A DNA stretch of 64,000 nt, from positions 11,511-75,510 of the IMG/VR virus record IMGVR_UViG_3300030060_002841; one strand, 5' to 3'. The notes below the pieces were generated by a model that was not told the origin of the DNA, searched no databases, and saw only the letters and a list, made by a program, of their open reading frames with translations. A program made the translations under genes and the position numbers. Below are positions 1-9,710 of this stretch, one piece after another. Source of the DNA: a virus. Within the stretch, counting starts at the first letter, position 1. The number at the start of each line of letters is the position of its first letter.

Positions 1-1
1 G

Positions 2-1252
2 GGTAATGATATATACGCTGTTAAAACTGATCTAATGGATGATAAAGGCACTATAGGATCATGCGGTTTATTTATTCCAGAACAATGGTCAATGCCTCCA
101 CATATAGATGATTATGGTAATTCATTAATTGATCAGGCATTAGAAGCTATAAAAAAAGAAAGAGAACAATGGAAGAAGGATCTTACACCAGAACAGTATC
201 AGCTAAGAATATCACAAAAGCCAATTGATATTGCTGAAGCTTTTGCATATAGAAAAGAAGCTATATTTCCTCAAAGTGTATTATCAAAACAATTAAAGAA
301 TATAGAAGATAAACAATATGCTTATGAATTTATAAAATTAGAAAGAGATCAAGAAGGTATTAAGTGGAGTGAAACAAATAAACTACCTATATTAGAATTT
401 CCAGTTGATAAGAAAAGAGAGGATAAAACAGGATCACTAGTTGTTTGGGAGAGACCTGTAAAAAATCCACAATTTAGTATGTATTATGCATCTATTGACC
501 CTGTATCTGAGGGTAAGACAACTACATCAGATTCATTATGTAGTATTTTTGTTTATAAGAATCCTGTAGAGGTAACTAGAGAAACTGCAAATGGCTTAGA
601 AAGATTTACTGAAGGTGATAAAATTGTAGCATCTTGGTGCGGTAGATATGATGATATAAATAAAACACATGAGCAGTTAGAACTTATAATAGAATGGTAT
701 AATGCTTGGACTATAGTAGAGAATAACATTTCTCTTTTTATACAACATATGATAGCTAGGAAAAAACAAAAGTATTTAGTTCCTAAGCAACAAATAGTAT
801 TTTTAAAAGATCTTGGATCTAATAGTACAGTATATCAAGAATATGGTTGGAAGAATACAGGTACTATATTTAAAAATCATTTAATATCATATGCTATAGA
901 ATATATCAGAGAAGCAATAGATGAGGAGTTAGATGATAATGGTGAGGTTATAAAACAAACACTTGGTGTAGAAAGAATACCAGATAAAATGTTACTTACT
1001 GAAATGATGCAATATTACCCTGGACTTAACGTAGATAGACTTGTAGCATTTTCTGCACTTGTTGCATTTGCAAAGCTACAACAAGCTAATAGGGGTTATA
1101 TTAAGCGTAAAGAAAGGGATAAGTCGGTGGATAACTTGGAAAAATCACAAAATTTGTATAAATTAAATATGAGGCCTTTTAAGAACATAGGTAGAGGTAA
1201 GAGTATAAAAAAAGGTGGATTTAAGAAGTCTCCGTTTAAAAACATTAGATAA
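2..1252 (+). CDS. terL: Large terminase subunit (TerL), C-terminal part, 5' partial
   Basis: The reading frame is open from base 2, so the gene starts before the window and the ATPase domain is missing. The visible 416 residues carry an RNase H-like nuclease domain, which cuts concatemeric DNA during packaging at the portal. An acidic first motif sits in YASIDPVSEG (Asp codon 497-499). A second motif is likely in WTIVENNISLF, and the third is the DRLVAFSALVAFAKLQ helix near base 1040. A basic, glycine-rich tail (KNIGRGKSIKKGGFKK) ends the protein. It lies directly upstream of the portal, as in many tailed phages and in crAss-like genomes. The internal ATG at 35 is not the true start, because the frame continues upstream. 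The nuclease assignment rests on motif order and gene context. Confidence 0.85.
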   Translation, partial: GNDIYAVKTDLMDDKGTIGSCGLFIPEQWSMPPHIDDYGNSLIDQALEAIKKEREQWKKDLTPEQYQLRISQKPIDIAEAFAYRKEAIFPQSVLSKQLKNIEDKQYAYEFIKLERDQEGIKWSETNKLPILEFPVDKKREDKTGSLVVWERPVKNPQFSMYYASIDPVSEGKTTTSDSLCSIFVYKNPVEVTRETANGLERFTEGDKIVASWCGRYDDINKTHEQLELIIEWYNAWTIVENNISLFIQHMIARKKQKYLVPKQQIVFLKDLGSNSTVYQEYGWKNTGTIFKNHLISYAIEYIREAIDEELDDNGEVIKQTLGVERIPDKMLLTEMMQYYPGLNVDRLVAFSALVAFAKLQQANRGYIKRKERDKSVDNLEKSQNLYKLNMRPFKNIGRGKSIKKGGFKKSPFKNIR

Positions 1253-1359
1253 TGAATAACTATTGGACAACAACATCAACAGGATTAACTGGATATTGGG
1301 TAACATCTTCATCATTTGGTAAACATTCCGTAAATTATATAATCAAAAAGAAAAAATAA
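1252..1359 (+). CDS. Small ORF of 35 residues between terL and portal, function unknown
   Basis: A 36-codon frame starts at an ATG that overlaps the terL stop (TAATG) and ends one base before the portal ATG, so it fills the gap exactly. The peptide begins MNNYWTTTSTGLTGYW, is rich in Thr, Ser, Gly and Trp, and ends in four lysines. The overlap suggests translational coupling to terL. No domain is recognisable and there is no independent evidence of expression. It could be a real small virion or packaging peptide, or a chance frame. Confidence 0.4.
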   Translation: MNNYWTTTSTGLTGYWVTSSSFGKHSVNYIIKKKK

Positions 1360-1360
1360 A

Positions 1361-4129
1361 ATGAGGGTACTGAATGCCTTACAACTTAAAAAGGGTGCTA
1401 AAACTGATAAGAAAGGATATCCTGCGTCTGCCAGTTTATCACAACCTACACAATTTTTATCTGCTAAAAAGAAAACAGATGACTGGTCTGCTTGGAATAT
1501 AGATTGGCTAGAAGTTCAAGGTATGGATTATCTTAGACATAATGCAAGAAAGCTTCTTAAGAATTATAAATTAGCTAAAGGTATTATTGATAAAAGAGAT
1601 TATATAGTTGAAGAAGATAATGAATATAAAGACTTAATGGATATATTAACTAAAGAAGATGAGTCTGCTTTAGAATTGAAATTTTATCCTATTATCCCTA
1701 ATGTTATTAATGTTCTCTCAGGAGAGTTTTCAAAAAGATTTTCTAAAGTTCAATTTAGAGCAGTAGATGATCTATCATATAATGAAATGTTAGAATCAAA
1801 AAGAAAGCTAGTAGAAGAAAACTTATTAGCTGATGCAGAGTCTAAACTTATGATGGAGATGATATCTATGGGAGCTGATCCTCAGAGTGAAGAAATGAGA
1901 GAAAAATTAGCACCAGAAAATATAAAGTCACTTCCAGAAATAGAAGACTTTTTCTCAAAAGATTATAGAAGTTTAGTAGAAGAATGGGCATCACATCAAC
2001 AGGTTGTTGATGAAGAGAGATTTAAAATGCAAGAACTTGAAGAAAGAGCATTTAAAGATATGCTTATATGTGATAGAGAGTTTTGGCATTTTAAAATGAT
2101 GGAAGATGATTATGAAGTAGAGCTTTGGAATCCTGTACTTACATTCTATCAAAAGTCTCCAGATACAAGATATATATCAGATTCTAACTATGCTGGTAAA
2201 CTTGAAATGATGACTGTAGCTGATGTAATAGATAAATATGGATATCTAATGACAGAAGCCCAGTTACATTCTTTACAAGAAATATATCCTGTAAAAAATG
2301 CAAACTATATGGTTGGTGGTAGACAGAATGATGGGTCATACTATGATGCTACTAAATCACACAAGTGGAATACTAATATGCCTTCATTAGCATATAGACA
2401 ATTTTTAACTGGCTGGGGTGGAAGTGCAACACAAGGTGGTGATATTGTAAATTGGATACTAAATGAAGGTGAAGATATATACAACTGGGGTGAATCTGAA
2501 ATGCTAAGAGTTGCAACAGTATACTGGAAAACACAAAGAAAAGTAGGACATTTAACCCGTGTATTAGATGATGGTGAAGTAGTAACTAAGATAGTTGATG
2601 AAGGTTTTAAGTTAACAGAAAAACCTGTGTACAATACAAATCTATTTAAACAAAAAACAAAAGATAATTTAGTATTTGGTGAGCATATAGATTGGATATG
2701 GATTAATGAAGTATGGGGTGGTGTAAAAATAGGACCAAATATACCTGCTACATGGCGTACAGAATCTACAGAAATAAATCCTATATATGTGGGTATAAAT
2801 GCAAGAAAGCCAGGTAGATTACAATTTCAATTCAAAGGTGATAATTCTTTATATGGATGCAAGTTACCTATTGAGGGTAGAGTATTTTCAGATAGAAATA
2901 CAAAGTCAACATCTTTAGTTGATTTAATGAAACCATATCAAATAGCTTATAATATGGTTAATAATCAAATAGCGGATATACTTGTAGATGAATTAGGTAC
3001 TGTTATAATGTTTGATCAAAATTCATTACCAAGACATTCAATGGGTGAGGATTGGGGTAAGAATAATTTAGCTAAAGCATATGTAGCAATGAAGGATTTT
3101 GGTATGATGCCATTAGATACTTCAATTACTAATACAGAAAATGCTACAAACTTTAATCATTATCAAACATTAAACTTGGAACAAACAGGTAGATTGATGT
3201 CAAGAATACAATTAGCTAATCATTTTAAGAACCAAGCGTTTGAAGCTATTGGTGTTAATCAACAAAGATTGGGTCAAGAAATTTCCAGGCAAACGGCAAC
3301 TGGTGTACAACAAGCAGTACAAGCTTCTTATTCACAAACAGAAACATATTTTATACAGCATTCAGATAATTTAATGCCTAGAGTACATAAAATGAGAACT
3401 GATCTTTCTCAATATTATCATAGTAATGTGCCTAGTGTAAGATTAAATTATATATCAAGTAATGCTGAAAAAGTAAATTTCCAAATAAATGGTACAGATT
3501 TATTGATGAGAGATTTTAATATTTTCTGTACAACAAGAACAAATCATAGAGCTATATTAGATCAATTAAAACAATTAGCAATGACTAATAACACATCAGG
3601 TGCTAGTATTTATGATCTTGGAAATATAATCAAAGCAGATTCAATTGCAGAAGTATCTGATATACTTAAAGATTCTGAAGCTAAACAACAACAGCAACAA
3701 CAAGCACAAATGCAATCTCAAGAGAAAATGCAACAAGAACAAATTGCAGCTCAAAAAGAACAGCAAGAAGCAGAAAGAGCATTTAGAGTAGAAGAAGCAG
3801 AGAAAGAAAGACAAAAAGATCTTATGGTTGCTGAGATACGTGCAGCTGGCTATGGAGCACAAACAGATCTTGATCAAAATCAGATGAGTGACTTTAGAGA
3901 TAGCATGAAAGAGATAAGACAAACTGAGCAATATAGAGAGCAAATGGACTTTAAAAAGGATGAATCTTTAAGAAGACAATCTTTAGATAATCAAAAAATG
4001 GAAATAGAAAGAGAAAAGATGATGAATCAAAGAGATATTGCAAATACACAATTAGAAATTGCTAGGGAAAATAAAAATAAATATGATGATCCTAAACCAA
4101 AAGAAAGGAAAAAGGGAGGAGAAAAATAA
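1361..4129 (+). CDS. Portal protein
   Basis: A 922-residue protein directly downstream of terL. As portal it would form the dodecameric ring at one capsid vertex through which DNA enters and leaves. The N-terminal 600 or so residues have a mixed alpha/beta composition with the crAss-like opening DWSAWNIDWLEVQGMDYLRHNARKLLKNY. The middle contains the polar helix region EISRQTATGVQQAVQASYSQTE. The last 150 residues (about 770-922) are a Gln-, Glu- and Lys-rich coiled coil such as KQQQQQQAQMQSQEKMQQEQ, which suits a long P22-type barrel. It is longer than the roughly 725-residue P22 portal. The 107-base gap after it is very AT-rich and holds no clear hairpin. The call rests on position and family resemblance. 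Confidence 0.85.
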   Translation: MRVLNALQLKKGAKTDKKGYPASASLSQPTQFLSAKKKTDDWSAWNIDWLEVQGMDYLRHNARKLLKNYKLAKGIIDKRDYIVEEDNEYKDLMDILTKEDESALELKFYPIIPNVINVLSGEFSKRFSKVQFRAVDDLSYNEMLESKRKLVEENLLADAESKLMMEMISMGADPQSEEMREKLAPENIKSLPEIEDFFSKDYRSLVEEWASHQQVVDEERFKMQELEERAFKDMLICDREFWHFKMMEDDYEVELWNPVLTFYQKSPDTRYISDSNYAGKLEMMTVADVIDKYGYLMTEAQLHSLQEIYPVKNANYMVGGRQNDGSYYDATKSHKWNTNMPSLAYRQFLTGWGGSATQGGDIVNWILNEGEDIYNWGESEMLRVATVYWKTQRKVGHLTRVLDDGEVVTKIVDEGFKLTEKPVYNTNLFKQKTKDNLVFGEHIDWIWINEVWGGVKIGPNIPATWRTESTEINPIYVGINARKPGRLQFQFKGDNSLYGCKLPIEGRVFSDRNTKSTSLVDLMKPYQIAYNMVNNQIADILVDELGTVIMFDQNSLPRHSMGEDWGKNNLAKAYVAMKDFGMMPLDTSITNTENATNFNHYQTLNLEQTGRLMSRIQLANHFKNQAFEAIGVNQQRLGQEISRQTATGVQQAVQASYSQTETYFIQHSDNLMPRVHKMRTDLSQYYHSNVPSVRLNYISSNAEKVNFQINGTDLLMRDFNIFCTTRTNHRAILDQLKQLAMTNNTSGASIYDLGNIIKADSIAEVSDILKDSEAKQQQQQQAQMQSQEKMQQEQIAAQKEQQEAERAFRVEEAEKERQKDLMVAEIRAAGYGAQTDLDQNQMSDFRDSMKEIRQTEQYREQMDFKKDESLRRQSLDNQKMEIEREKMMNQRDIANTQLEIARENKNKYDDPKPKERKKGGEK

Positions 4130-4236
4130 ACTTAGCTATATACTAGCATAAATTTAAAATTTTAAAAAAATTTTTTAGGTTTATTAAAAATATTATATTT
4201 ATATTATATATGTATAACTATTAAAACCAATTTGTT

Positions 4237-5514
4237 ATGGCTGATAAAACCGTTGAAACCAAAGTTGAACAAGTAGATGTCAACATAGATGAAATATTTT
4301 CTGGAGCACCTGGAGGAGACTCTATAACACTACCAGAAGAAGAAAAGAAACCAAACATATTTAGCAGAAAGGAACCAGTAGATATGGGTTTTGTTGATGA
4401 ACCTGCTAAAGAAGAAAAAGAAGAAGAAGTTAAGGAGGAAGTAGAAGAAGAAGTAGAGAGTAAAGAAGAAGCTCCTAAAGAAGAAAAAAAGATAGAACCT
4501 AAAGAAGAAGTTGATGTTGATGCGGTTTTAGGTTTAAAAGAAGAAACGGAAGAGGCTGAAACAAAAAAGCCTGGAAGAAAGAAAATAGAAGGAATAGCTG
4601 ATGTATTTTCAAAGCTTATAAAAGAAGAAAAGATATTAGGTTTTGATGATGAAAAAGATTTAAATGAATATTCGGCTAAAGATTGGGAAGAATTAATTCA
4701 TGCTAATTTGCAAGAAAAAGCAAATCAAGCAAGAAGAGAAACTCCTCAAAAGTTCTTTGAAAGTTTGCCACAAGAGCTTCAGTTAGCAGCAAGATATGTT
4801 GCTGATGGAGGTACAGACCTTAAAGGTTTATTTAGAACTTTATCACAAGTTGAAGAAACTAAAGATTTAGATCCAAAAACTGAAAAGGGACAAGAAACAA
4901 TAATTAGAGAATATCTAACTGCAACAGGTTATGGTGATGCTGAAGAGATAAATGAAGAAATAGAAGTTTGGAAAGATTTAGGAAAATTACAAAAACAAGC
5001 TAATAAGTTTAAACCTAAGTTAGATAAAATGCAAGAGAAGGTTGTTGAGAAGAAATTAAAGGAGCAAGAGTTAAAAAAGAAACAACAACAACAAGCATCT
5101 CAAAATTATATGAAAAACGTTTATGATACGTTAAAAGGTGGAAAGGTAGGAGAGACAAAGATAGATAGAAAAACACAATCTTTGTTATATAACGGTTTAG
5201 TTAATCCAGCATATCCATCTATAACAGGTCAAAATACAAACCTGTTAGGACACTTGTTAGAGAAGTACCAGTTTGTTGAACCAAACTATCCTTTAATAGC
5301 AGAAGCATTATGGTTGTTAGCAGATCCAAAAGGATTTAAAAATAAATTAATGCAAAAGGGTGAGGTTAAAGCAGTAGAAAAAACAGTTAGAAAATTAAAG
5401 ACTGCTCAAGCTCAAAAAGGAAATGCTTCAACAGGTATTGTAGAAAAAGAAAGCACACGGTCAGCTTCAAGAAAGAAGTTGCCGAGACAACAAAATATAT
5501 TTAAGAGGTTTTAA
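4237..5514 (+). CDS. Putative capsid scaffolding or assembly protein
   Basis: A 425-residue protein between portal and major capsid protein, the usual place for a scaffold. Residues about 55-110 are an extreme acidic tract made of Glu and Lys (repeats of EEKEEE and KEEV) and are probably disordered. The centre is helical, with a coiled coil near residues 265-290 that ends in KKKQQQQ. The C-terminus is strongly basic (SRKKLPRQQNIFKRF), which fits the basic coat-binding tail typical of tailed-phage scaffolds. I see no protease motif. It could instead be an inner capsid auxiliary protein. The function is inferred from position and charge pattern. Confidence 0.6.
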   Translation: MADKTVETKVEQVDVNIDEIFSGAPGGDSITLPEEEKKPNIFSRKEPVDMGFVDEPAKEEKEEEVKEEVEEEVESKEEAPKEEKKIEPKEEVDVDAVLGLKEETEEAETKKPGRKKIEGIADVFSKLIKEEKILGFDDEKDLNEYSAKDWEELIHANLQEKANQARRETPQKFFESLPQELQLAARYVADGGTDLKGLFRTLSQVEETKDLDPKTEKGQETIIREYLTATGYGDAEEINEEIEVWKDLGKLQKQANKFKPKLDKMQEKVVEKKLKEQELKKKQQQQASQNYMKNVYDTLKGGKVGETKIDRKTQSLLYNGLVNPAYPSITGQNTNLLGHLLEKYQFVEPNYPLIAEALWLLADPKGFKNKLMQKGEVKAVEKTVRKLKTAQAQKGNASTGIVEKESTRSASRKKLPRQQNIFKRF

Positions 5515-5558
5515 TATATTAATTAATTAGTAATAACAAATAAAAATAAGTTTAAATT

Positions 5559-7178
5559 ATGGCAACTCCAGTTTTAAATAATGGCTTGTTTCTCAGGGAT
5601 ACAAACTATAATGCGAGTTCACATGTTGATTCTTATCACTTAACTCAAATGCTTGGTTCTACTGAACCAATGGATATGGGTCCTATTGATATTTGGGCTA
5701 TGGCTCAAAAGGTAGAAATGCCTTTATATCAATTAGCGTCATTTGGTGGAAAGAATACAATCATGGTGGATAACGCACGTGGTGAGTATAAATGGCAAAC
5801 GGCTGTTAATCAAGATTTGCCCTACGTAGTAAAAGATTTAGAATCTGGTGCTGTAGGTGCAGATGGTTTAAAGTTCACCATAATGTTCAACAAACGTGAG
5901 TTTGGACATGGTGATATAATTACTTATGACAAGTACAATGGTGTAGAGCTTTACATTACTGCTGATGATATAGTACCAGCAGGTGATGGATTTATCTATA
6001 CTGTTCAACTTGTTAATAATTCAAATACTGCTACGTTAGCTGCTAAATACCGAACTGTAGGTACTAAGTACTTCAGAAAAGGTTCAGCACGTGGTGAGTA
6101 TGGTGAAAGATTCTCAGATCTTACAACTCAACATGGTTTTAGAGAATTCTATAACTTTGTTGGTGGAGCGGAAGCACATGTTCACTATTCTATTTCTTCT
6201 AGAGCAGACTTAATGCTTAAAGGAGGAATGAATGCTGATGGTACTGTTCCTGTTACAGAGATTTGGAGATCTTTTGATAAAAACATTGATCCTTCTGTTT
6301 CTTCATTAGAAAGTATGGTTGAGATTATGGGTAAAGACTATGTAAAGAGAGCATTTGATAATGGTAATCTTTCTAGAACTTTCCTTACTAATCTAGAAGC
6401 TTCACATCTTTCTAAGGTTGCTTCTGACATTGAGACATACTTAATGTGGGGACATGGAGGTAGAGTGAAACAAGATGGACCGGATGACATTAGAATGTCT
6501 GTTGGTCTTTGGAAGCAATTAGATAATTCATACAAACGTGTTTATAATAAAGGAAGCTTTAGCTTAGATATGTTTAAGAATGAGTTATATAATTTCTACC
6601 AAGGTAAAGTTGAATTAGAAGGACCAGATCCAAAGCGTACAATTGTTGTACAAACTGGTATTGGTGGTATGCAAATGGTTAACAAAGCTATCTCTTCTGA
6701 TGTAACTAATTCACTTGGATCTAACTATGTTATTAATGCTGAGCAGAACGGTATTGTTACAGGTTCTGGAATGGACTTAGGATATGGATTTGCGTTCACA
6801 TCTTTTGTAATTCCATTCTTAGCAAACTGTCAGTTTGTTCTGAATCCTGCATTTGATAACTTACATACTAATGATATTGAGAATCCAATGGTAGACGGAC
6901 GTCCATTAAGTTCTTATTCATTTATAATCTTTGATGTAACTGATGAAGGTAATGACAATATTCACTTATTGAAACTTTCATGGGATAATCAATTAAAGTG
7001 GTTCTATCAAAATGGAACTATGGATTATATGGGAAGAACTCAAGGATTTGCTTCTTCTGGTAACTTCAATGGGTATAGAGTTTATATGACTCAAACCATG
7101 CCTGCTGTATGGGTAAAAGACCCGACTAAAGTCTTGAAGATTGTTATGAAGAATCCAGTTACTGGAGGTTCATTCTAA
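5559..7178 (+). CDS. Major capsid protein (HK97-fold, crAss-like)
   Basis: A 539-residue protein without low-complexity tracts, placed after the scaffold candidate. It starts MATPVLNNGLFLRDTNYNASS. Its length is close to that of other crAss-like capsid proteins. Stretches such as FRKGSARGEYGERFSDLTTQ and the C-terminal SGNFNGYRVYMTQTMPAVWV look like capsid beta and N-arm elements. It has a separate AT-rich leader (ATTATG context without Shine-Dalgarno sequence) and is followed by a hairpin terminator, consistent with strong, separately regulated expression. The HK97 fold is inferred from known crAss-like virions, not read directly from motifs. Confidence 0.85.
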   Translation: MATPVLNNGLFLRDTNYNASSHVDSYHLTQMLGSTEPMDMGPIDIWAMAQKVEMPLYQLASFGGKNTIMVDNARGEYKWQTAVNQDLPYVVKDLESGAVGADGLKFTIMFNKREFGHGDIITYDKYNGVELYITADDIVPAGDGFIYTVQLVNNSNTATLAAKYRTVGTKYFRKGSARGEYGERFSDLTTQHGFREFYNFVGGAEAHVHYSISSRADLMLKGGMNADGTVPVTEIWRSFDKNIDPSVSSLESMVEIMGKDYVKRAFDNGNLSRTFLTNLEASHLSKVASDIETYLMWGHGGRVKQDGPDDIRMSVGLWKQLDNSYKRVYNKGSFSLDMFKNELYNFYQGKVELEGPDPKRTIVVQTGIGGMQMVNKAISSDVTNSLGSNYVINAEQNGIVTGSGMDLGYGFAFTSFVIPFLANCQFVLNPAFDNLHTNDIENPMVDGRPLSSYSFIIFDVTDEGNDNIHLLKLSWDNQLKWFYQNGTMDYMGRTQGFASSGNFNGYRVYMTQTMPAVWVKDPTKVLKIVMKNPVTGGSF

Positions 7179-7193
7179 TATGTACTGAATTTG

Positions 7194-7220
7194 AAAGGGG
7201 GATCTTAGTATCCCTCTTTT
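7194..7220 (+). terminator. Rho-independent terminator after the major capsid gene
   Basis: The arms AAAGGGGGAT (7194-7203) and ATCCCTCTTT (7210-7219) form a 10-bp stem with one G-U pair around the six-base loop CTTAGT. The last T's of the arm run into a short T tract. It begins 15 bases after the MCP stop. Confidence 0.65.
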
Positions 7221-7259
7221 AAATTTTAATAAACTAATAATAATTAAAAACCTTTTAAA

Positions 7260-8372
7260 ATGGCAAAGAAAAAAACTAAAACTAAAGATGTAGAAGCTGT
7301 ACAATCAATTGAAGAAGTTATAGAAACAGTTGAGCAAAAAGAAACAGTTGAACAAAAAGAAACAAGAGCTACAACTCTTATGGAAAAATATGGTTTGGAT
7401 AAAGAACAAACCATTGCAATAAGACCTTATTTTGATCCTAATTTTGAAAACATGGGATTAGAAAATTATGGGATGACACTACATGAAGGTGTTTATCACG
7501 TTGAAGAAATGTCTTGTTTAGAAATAAATGGAGTAAAGAGATACGTAACAGGTCTTAATGAGTTTGCTCCAGAAGTAAAAATGCTACCTCCTAAAGAAAG
7601 AGAAGCAAGAGTAGGACAGATAAGAGGTGCTGTAGCACAGTTAGAAGCTGAGTTAGCATCTAACATTATAGATCCAAAGGATCCTGATTTTTGGAATAAT
7701 GTAAGATTACTTAAACCAGATAATGATACTCTTTGGAGTAAGATTACCTTAAAGTTAAGTAACGAACCTGTTTACTTAGATCCTAAAACAGATCCTTATG
7801 ATTTAATAAAAATATTTAGTATTCAGGCTGGAGGTTTTTCAATGGTTGCTAAAAATTTAAATGAAGCAAAGACAGATGATAAAAAGAAATTTTATCTTGA
7901 CAAAATTGAAGAAACTGCAAATACTAGAACTGAAGGTACTAAATTAAGAAATAGAGCACTAGCTGCATTACAAAACTTGTATGATACAAATCCTACAAAA
8001 ATGTTTTATGTAGCTAAAGTTATAGATGTTGGTAGTACACAGTATGTTCATTCAACACCAAATGATATAATATATGAAAACATGGATGATTATATTATAG
8101 GACAAGGTCAAGAAAGAAATTCTGAGACAGCCGCTAAGAACTTTTTAAAAGTTTCTAGAGACAATTTGCAAACATTAAAAATTACAGCATTAGTTAAAGA
8201 TGCTAATTTTTATAACTTTTTAACTAGTGAACAAGGCTTTATTAAGGATGCTATGAGTGGTACTAAGTTGGGTAGAACAACTGAACAAGTTATTGAATAT
8301 TTAATGGATCCTTTAAATGAAGAGATATTAAATAATTTATTAATGAAAGTTGAAAAATATTGGAATAGCTAA
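7260..8372 (+). CDS. Conserved crAss-like virion-module protein downstream of MCP, function unknown
   Basis: A 370-residue protein. The first 40 residues are charged, with a VEQKET repeat, and probably disordered. The rest is mixed helix and strand (LNEFAPEVKMLPPKEREARVGQ, then a helical C-terminus ending LLMKVEKYWNS). No catalytic motif is visible. The place immediately after the MCP terminator and before the connector-like genes suggests a head auxiliary, capsid-decoration or head-completion role. It overlaps the next ORF through TAATG, so at least three genes (7260-9576) are probably co-translated. Confidence 0.6.
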   Translation: MAKKKTKTKDVEAVQSIEEVIETVEQKETVEQKETRATTLMEKYGLDKEQTIAIRPYFDPNFENMGLENYGMTLHEGVYHVEEMSCLEINGVKRYVTGLNEFAPEVKMLPPKEREARVGQIRGAVAQLEAELASNIIDPKDPDFWNNVRLLKPDNDTLWSKITLKLSNEPVYLDPKTDPYDLIKIFSIQAGGFSMVAKNLNEAKTDDKKKFYLDKIEETANTRTEGTKLRNRALAALQNLYDTNPTKMFYVAKVIDVGSTQYVHSTPNDIIYENMDDYIIGQGQERNSETAAKNFLKVSRDNLQTLKITALVKDANFYNFLTSEQGFIKDAMSGTKLGRTTEQVIEYLMDPLNEEILNNLLMKVEKYWNS

Positions 8373-8689
8373 TGTTTATAAAAGTTGAAAAAAGTAATAC
8401 AGAAATGTATATGCTAGATGTAGAAAGGCTATTACAAATTAATAGTCTTTCTAGAACTAGTATAGATTTAATATTTAATGATGCTTCTACACCTGCAACA
8501 AATGCTGTTATAGTTATTCAATTAACAATAACAGCGGATACACGGGATGAAGTAATTAAATGTATAAATACAAATATTGTTAAATCTGCAAAAGAATTTG
8601 ATTTTCAATATGCATTATGGGATTATAATGATGATTCAAGTAGATGTCCTCATATAACAGATATAACTGTAAGTAAAAAATATAAATAA
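8372..8689 (+). CDS. Small protein of 105 residues, function unknown
   Basis: The start ATG overlaps the upstream stop (TAATG), and its own stop overlaps the next start the same way. This indicates a tightly coupled cluster of three genes. The composition suggests a small alpha/beta fold (MFIKVEKSNTEMYMLDVERL, then VIVIQLTITADTRDEVIKCI). I recognise no motif. By context it is probably a minor virion or head-completion protein. Confidence 0.5.
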   Translation: MFIKVEKSNTEMYMLDVERLLQINSLSRTSIDLIFNDASTPATNAVIVIQLTITADTRDEVIKCINTNIVKSAKEFDFQYALWDYNDDSSRCPHITDITVSKKYK

Positions 8690-9576
8690 TGGATAATAAT
8701 ACTTTACAACTTAAGATAAAACAACGTTTAAATAAGCTAGCTAGTTTTGATTTTGATAATTTAGAGTGTTGGCAAATGATTGAAGCTTTTAATAAAGCTC
8801 AAGTATCTTGGTGTAGAAGACAGTTACATGGTACTAATACACGTGGTGCTGGTGATGAAGCATCTAAAAGGAGAGTTGATGATCTAGAAATATTACTTGT
8901 TCATGAACAAATGAATGGTAATGATGTACAATATGTACCAGTTCCAGTTAATCCTGGAAATCCAAATGAAGGAACTACAAGTGAATTTGGATATTATGAA
9001 GTTGATATAGCAGAAATATATGATAATACTTATTTAGAGTTTAAAAGGATTAAGTGTGAAGCTTTTAATGATTGTTGTGGTAAAGGTTTACCTGTTAATG
9101 ATGAACCAGAGGTTGATCGTCCACCACCACCACCTCCTCCTCCTCCTCATGAACTTTATGATCCTTCTACTAATCCAGAAGGAGTTTTAGGATATGCAGG
9201 AGATAGATCTATGACAGTATATTTAACAGAAGTTGCTAATATAGATTTAATACTTAGAGATCCATTGAAGAGACCTGATTTTGAATGGGGTGAAACTGTA
9301 GTAACATTACAAAATAAAAAGTTAAGAGTATGGAGAAGAGATTTTGAAATAGCTACTCCTATAACTTTTATATATTATAGAAAGCCTAGATATATTGAAA
9401 TAGATGGTTGTATTGATCCTTATACTGGTGAACAATCTTTAGAAAATATTGAATGTGAATTTAAGGATGATATTGTAGAAGTTTTAATTGATGACACTTG
9501 TGCTATAATAGCTGGTGATATTTCAGATGGAAATCAGTTTGCTAGAGGTGAAAATCAATCAGAGAAAAATAATTAA
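8689..9576 (+). CDS. crAss-like connector/ring-type structural protein with a polyproline insert
   Basis: A 295-residue protein. Its N-terminal pattern (LQLKIKQRLNKLASFDFDNLECWQMIEAFNKAQVSW, then a short basic stretch and a DDLEILL helix) matches a protein I know as conserved in crAss-like phages near the capsid genes, probably one of the ring or head-tail connector proteins. The C-terminal half is beta-rich (MTVYLTEVANIDLILRDPLKRP, then TPITFIYYRKPRYIEI). Residues 145-153 are nine consecutive prolines flanked by acidic residues, probably a rigid linker in a surface loop. The exact ring number cannot be assigned from sequence alone. Confidence 0.6.
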   Translation: MDNNTLQLKIKQRLNKLASFDFDNLECWQMIEAFNKAQVSWCRRQLHGTNTRGAGDEASKRRVDDLEILLVHEQMNGNDVQYVPVPVNPGNPNEGTTSEFGYYEVDIAEIYDNTYLEFKRIKCEAFNDCCGKGLPVNDEPEVDRPPPPPPPPPHELYDPSTNPEGVLGYAGDRSMTVYLTEVANIDLILRDPLKRPDFEWGETVVTLQNKKLRVWRRDFEIATPITFIYYRKPRYIEIDGCIDPYTGEQSLENIECEFKDDIVEVLIDDTCAIIAGDISDGNQFARGENQSEKNN

Positions 9577-9577
9577 T

Positions 9578-9703
9578 ATGCTAGAATTTATTAAGCATGC
9601 ATTTGGATTATGTGGTGAACCACACCTAAATGTTATAACTATTTTAATAAGTACACCTATTATAGGGTATTTTATTTATTATATAAAGAAGTTTATAGTT
9701 TGA
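9578..9703 (+). CDS. Membrane-associated peptide of 41 residues
   Basis: The ATG at 9578 follows the upstream stop by one base. The upstream in-frame ATG at 9515 lies inside the previous gene and is less likely. The peptide MLEFIKHAFGLCGEPH continues into a single hydrophobic segment (about residues 18-36, NVITILISTPIIGYFIYYI) and ends KKFIV. The only TGA stop seen in the window is here. One transmembrane helix and small size would fit a holin-like or other membrane peptide, but nothing identifies a function. Confidence 0.55.
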   Translation: MLEFIKHAFGLCGEPHLNVITILISTPIIGYFIYYIKKFIV

Positions 9704-9710
9704 TAATTTT

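Noticed and set aside
4130-4236. A/T palindrome (AAAAAAATTTTTT) considered as a terminator
   Set aside because: There is no GC-containing stem and no separate T tract. It is most simply an AT-rich leader of the scaffold candidate.
9515-9577. An earlier ATG for the 41-residue membrane peptide
   Set aside because: It lies inside the upstream gene. The ATG at 9578, one base after that gene's stop, fits the coupling pattern in this region.
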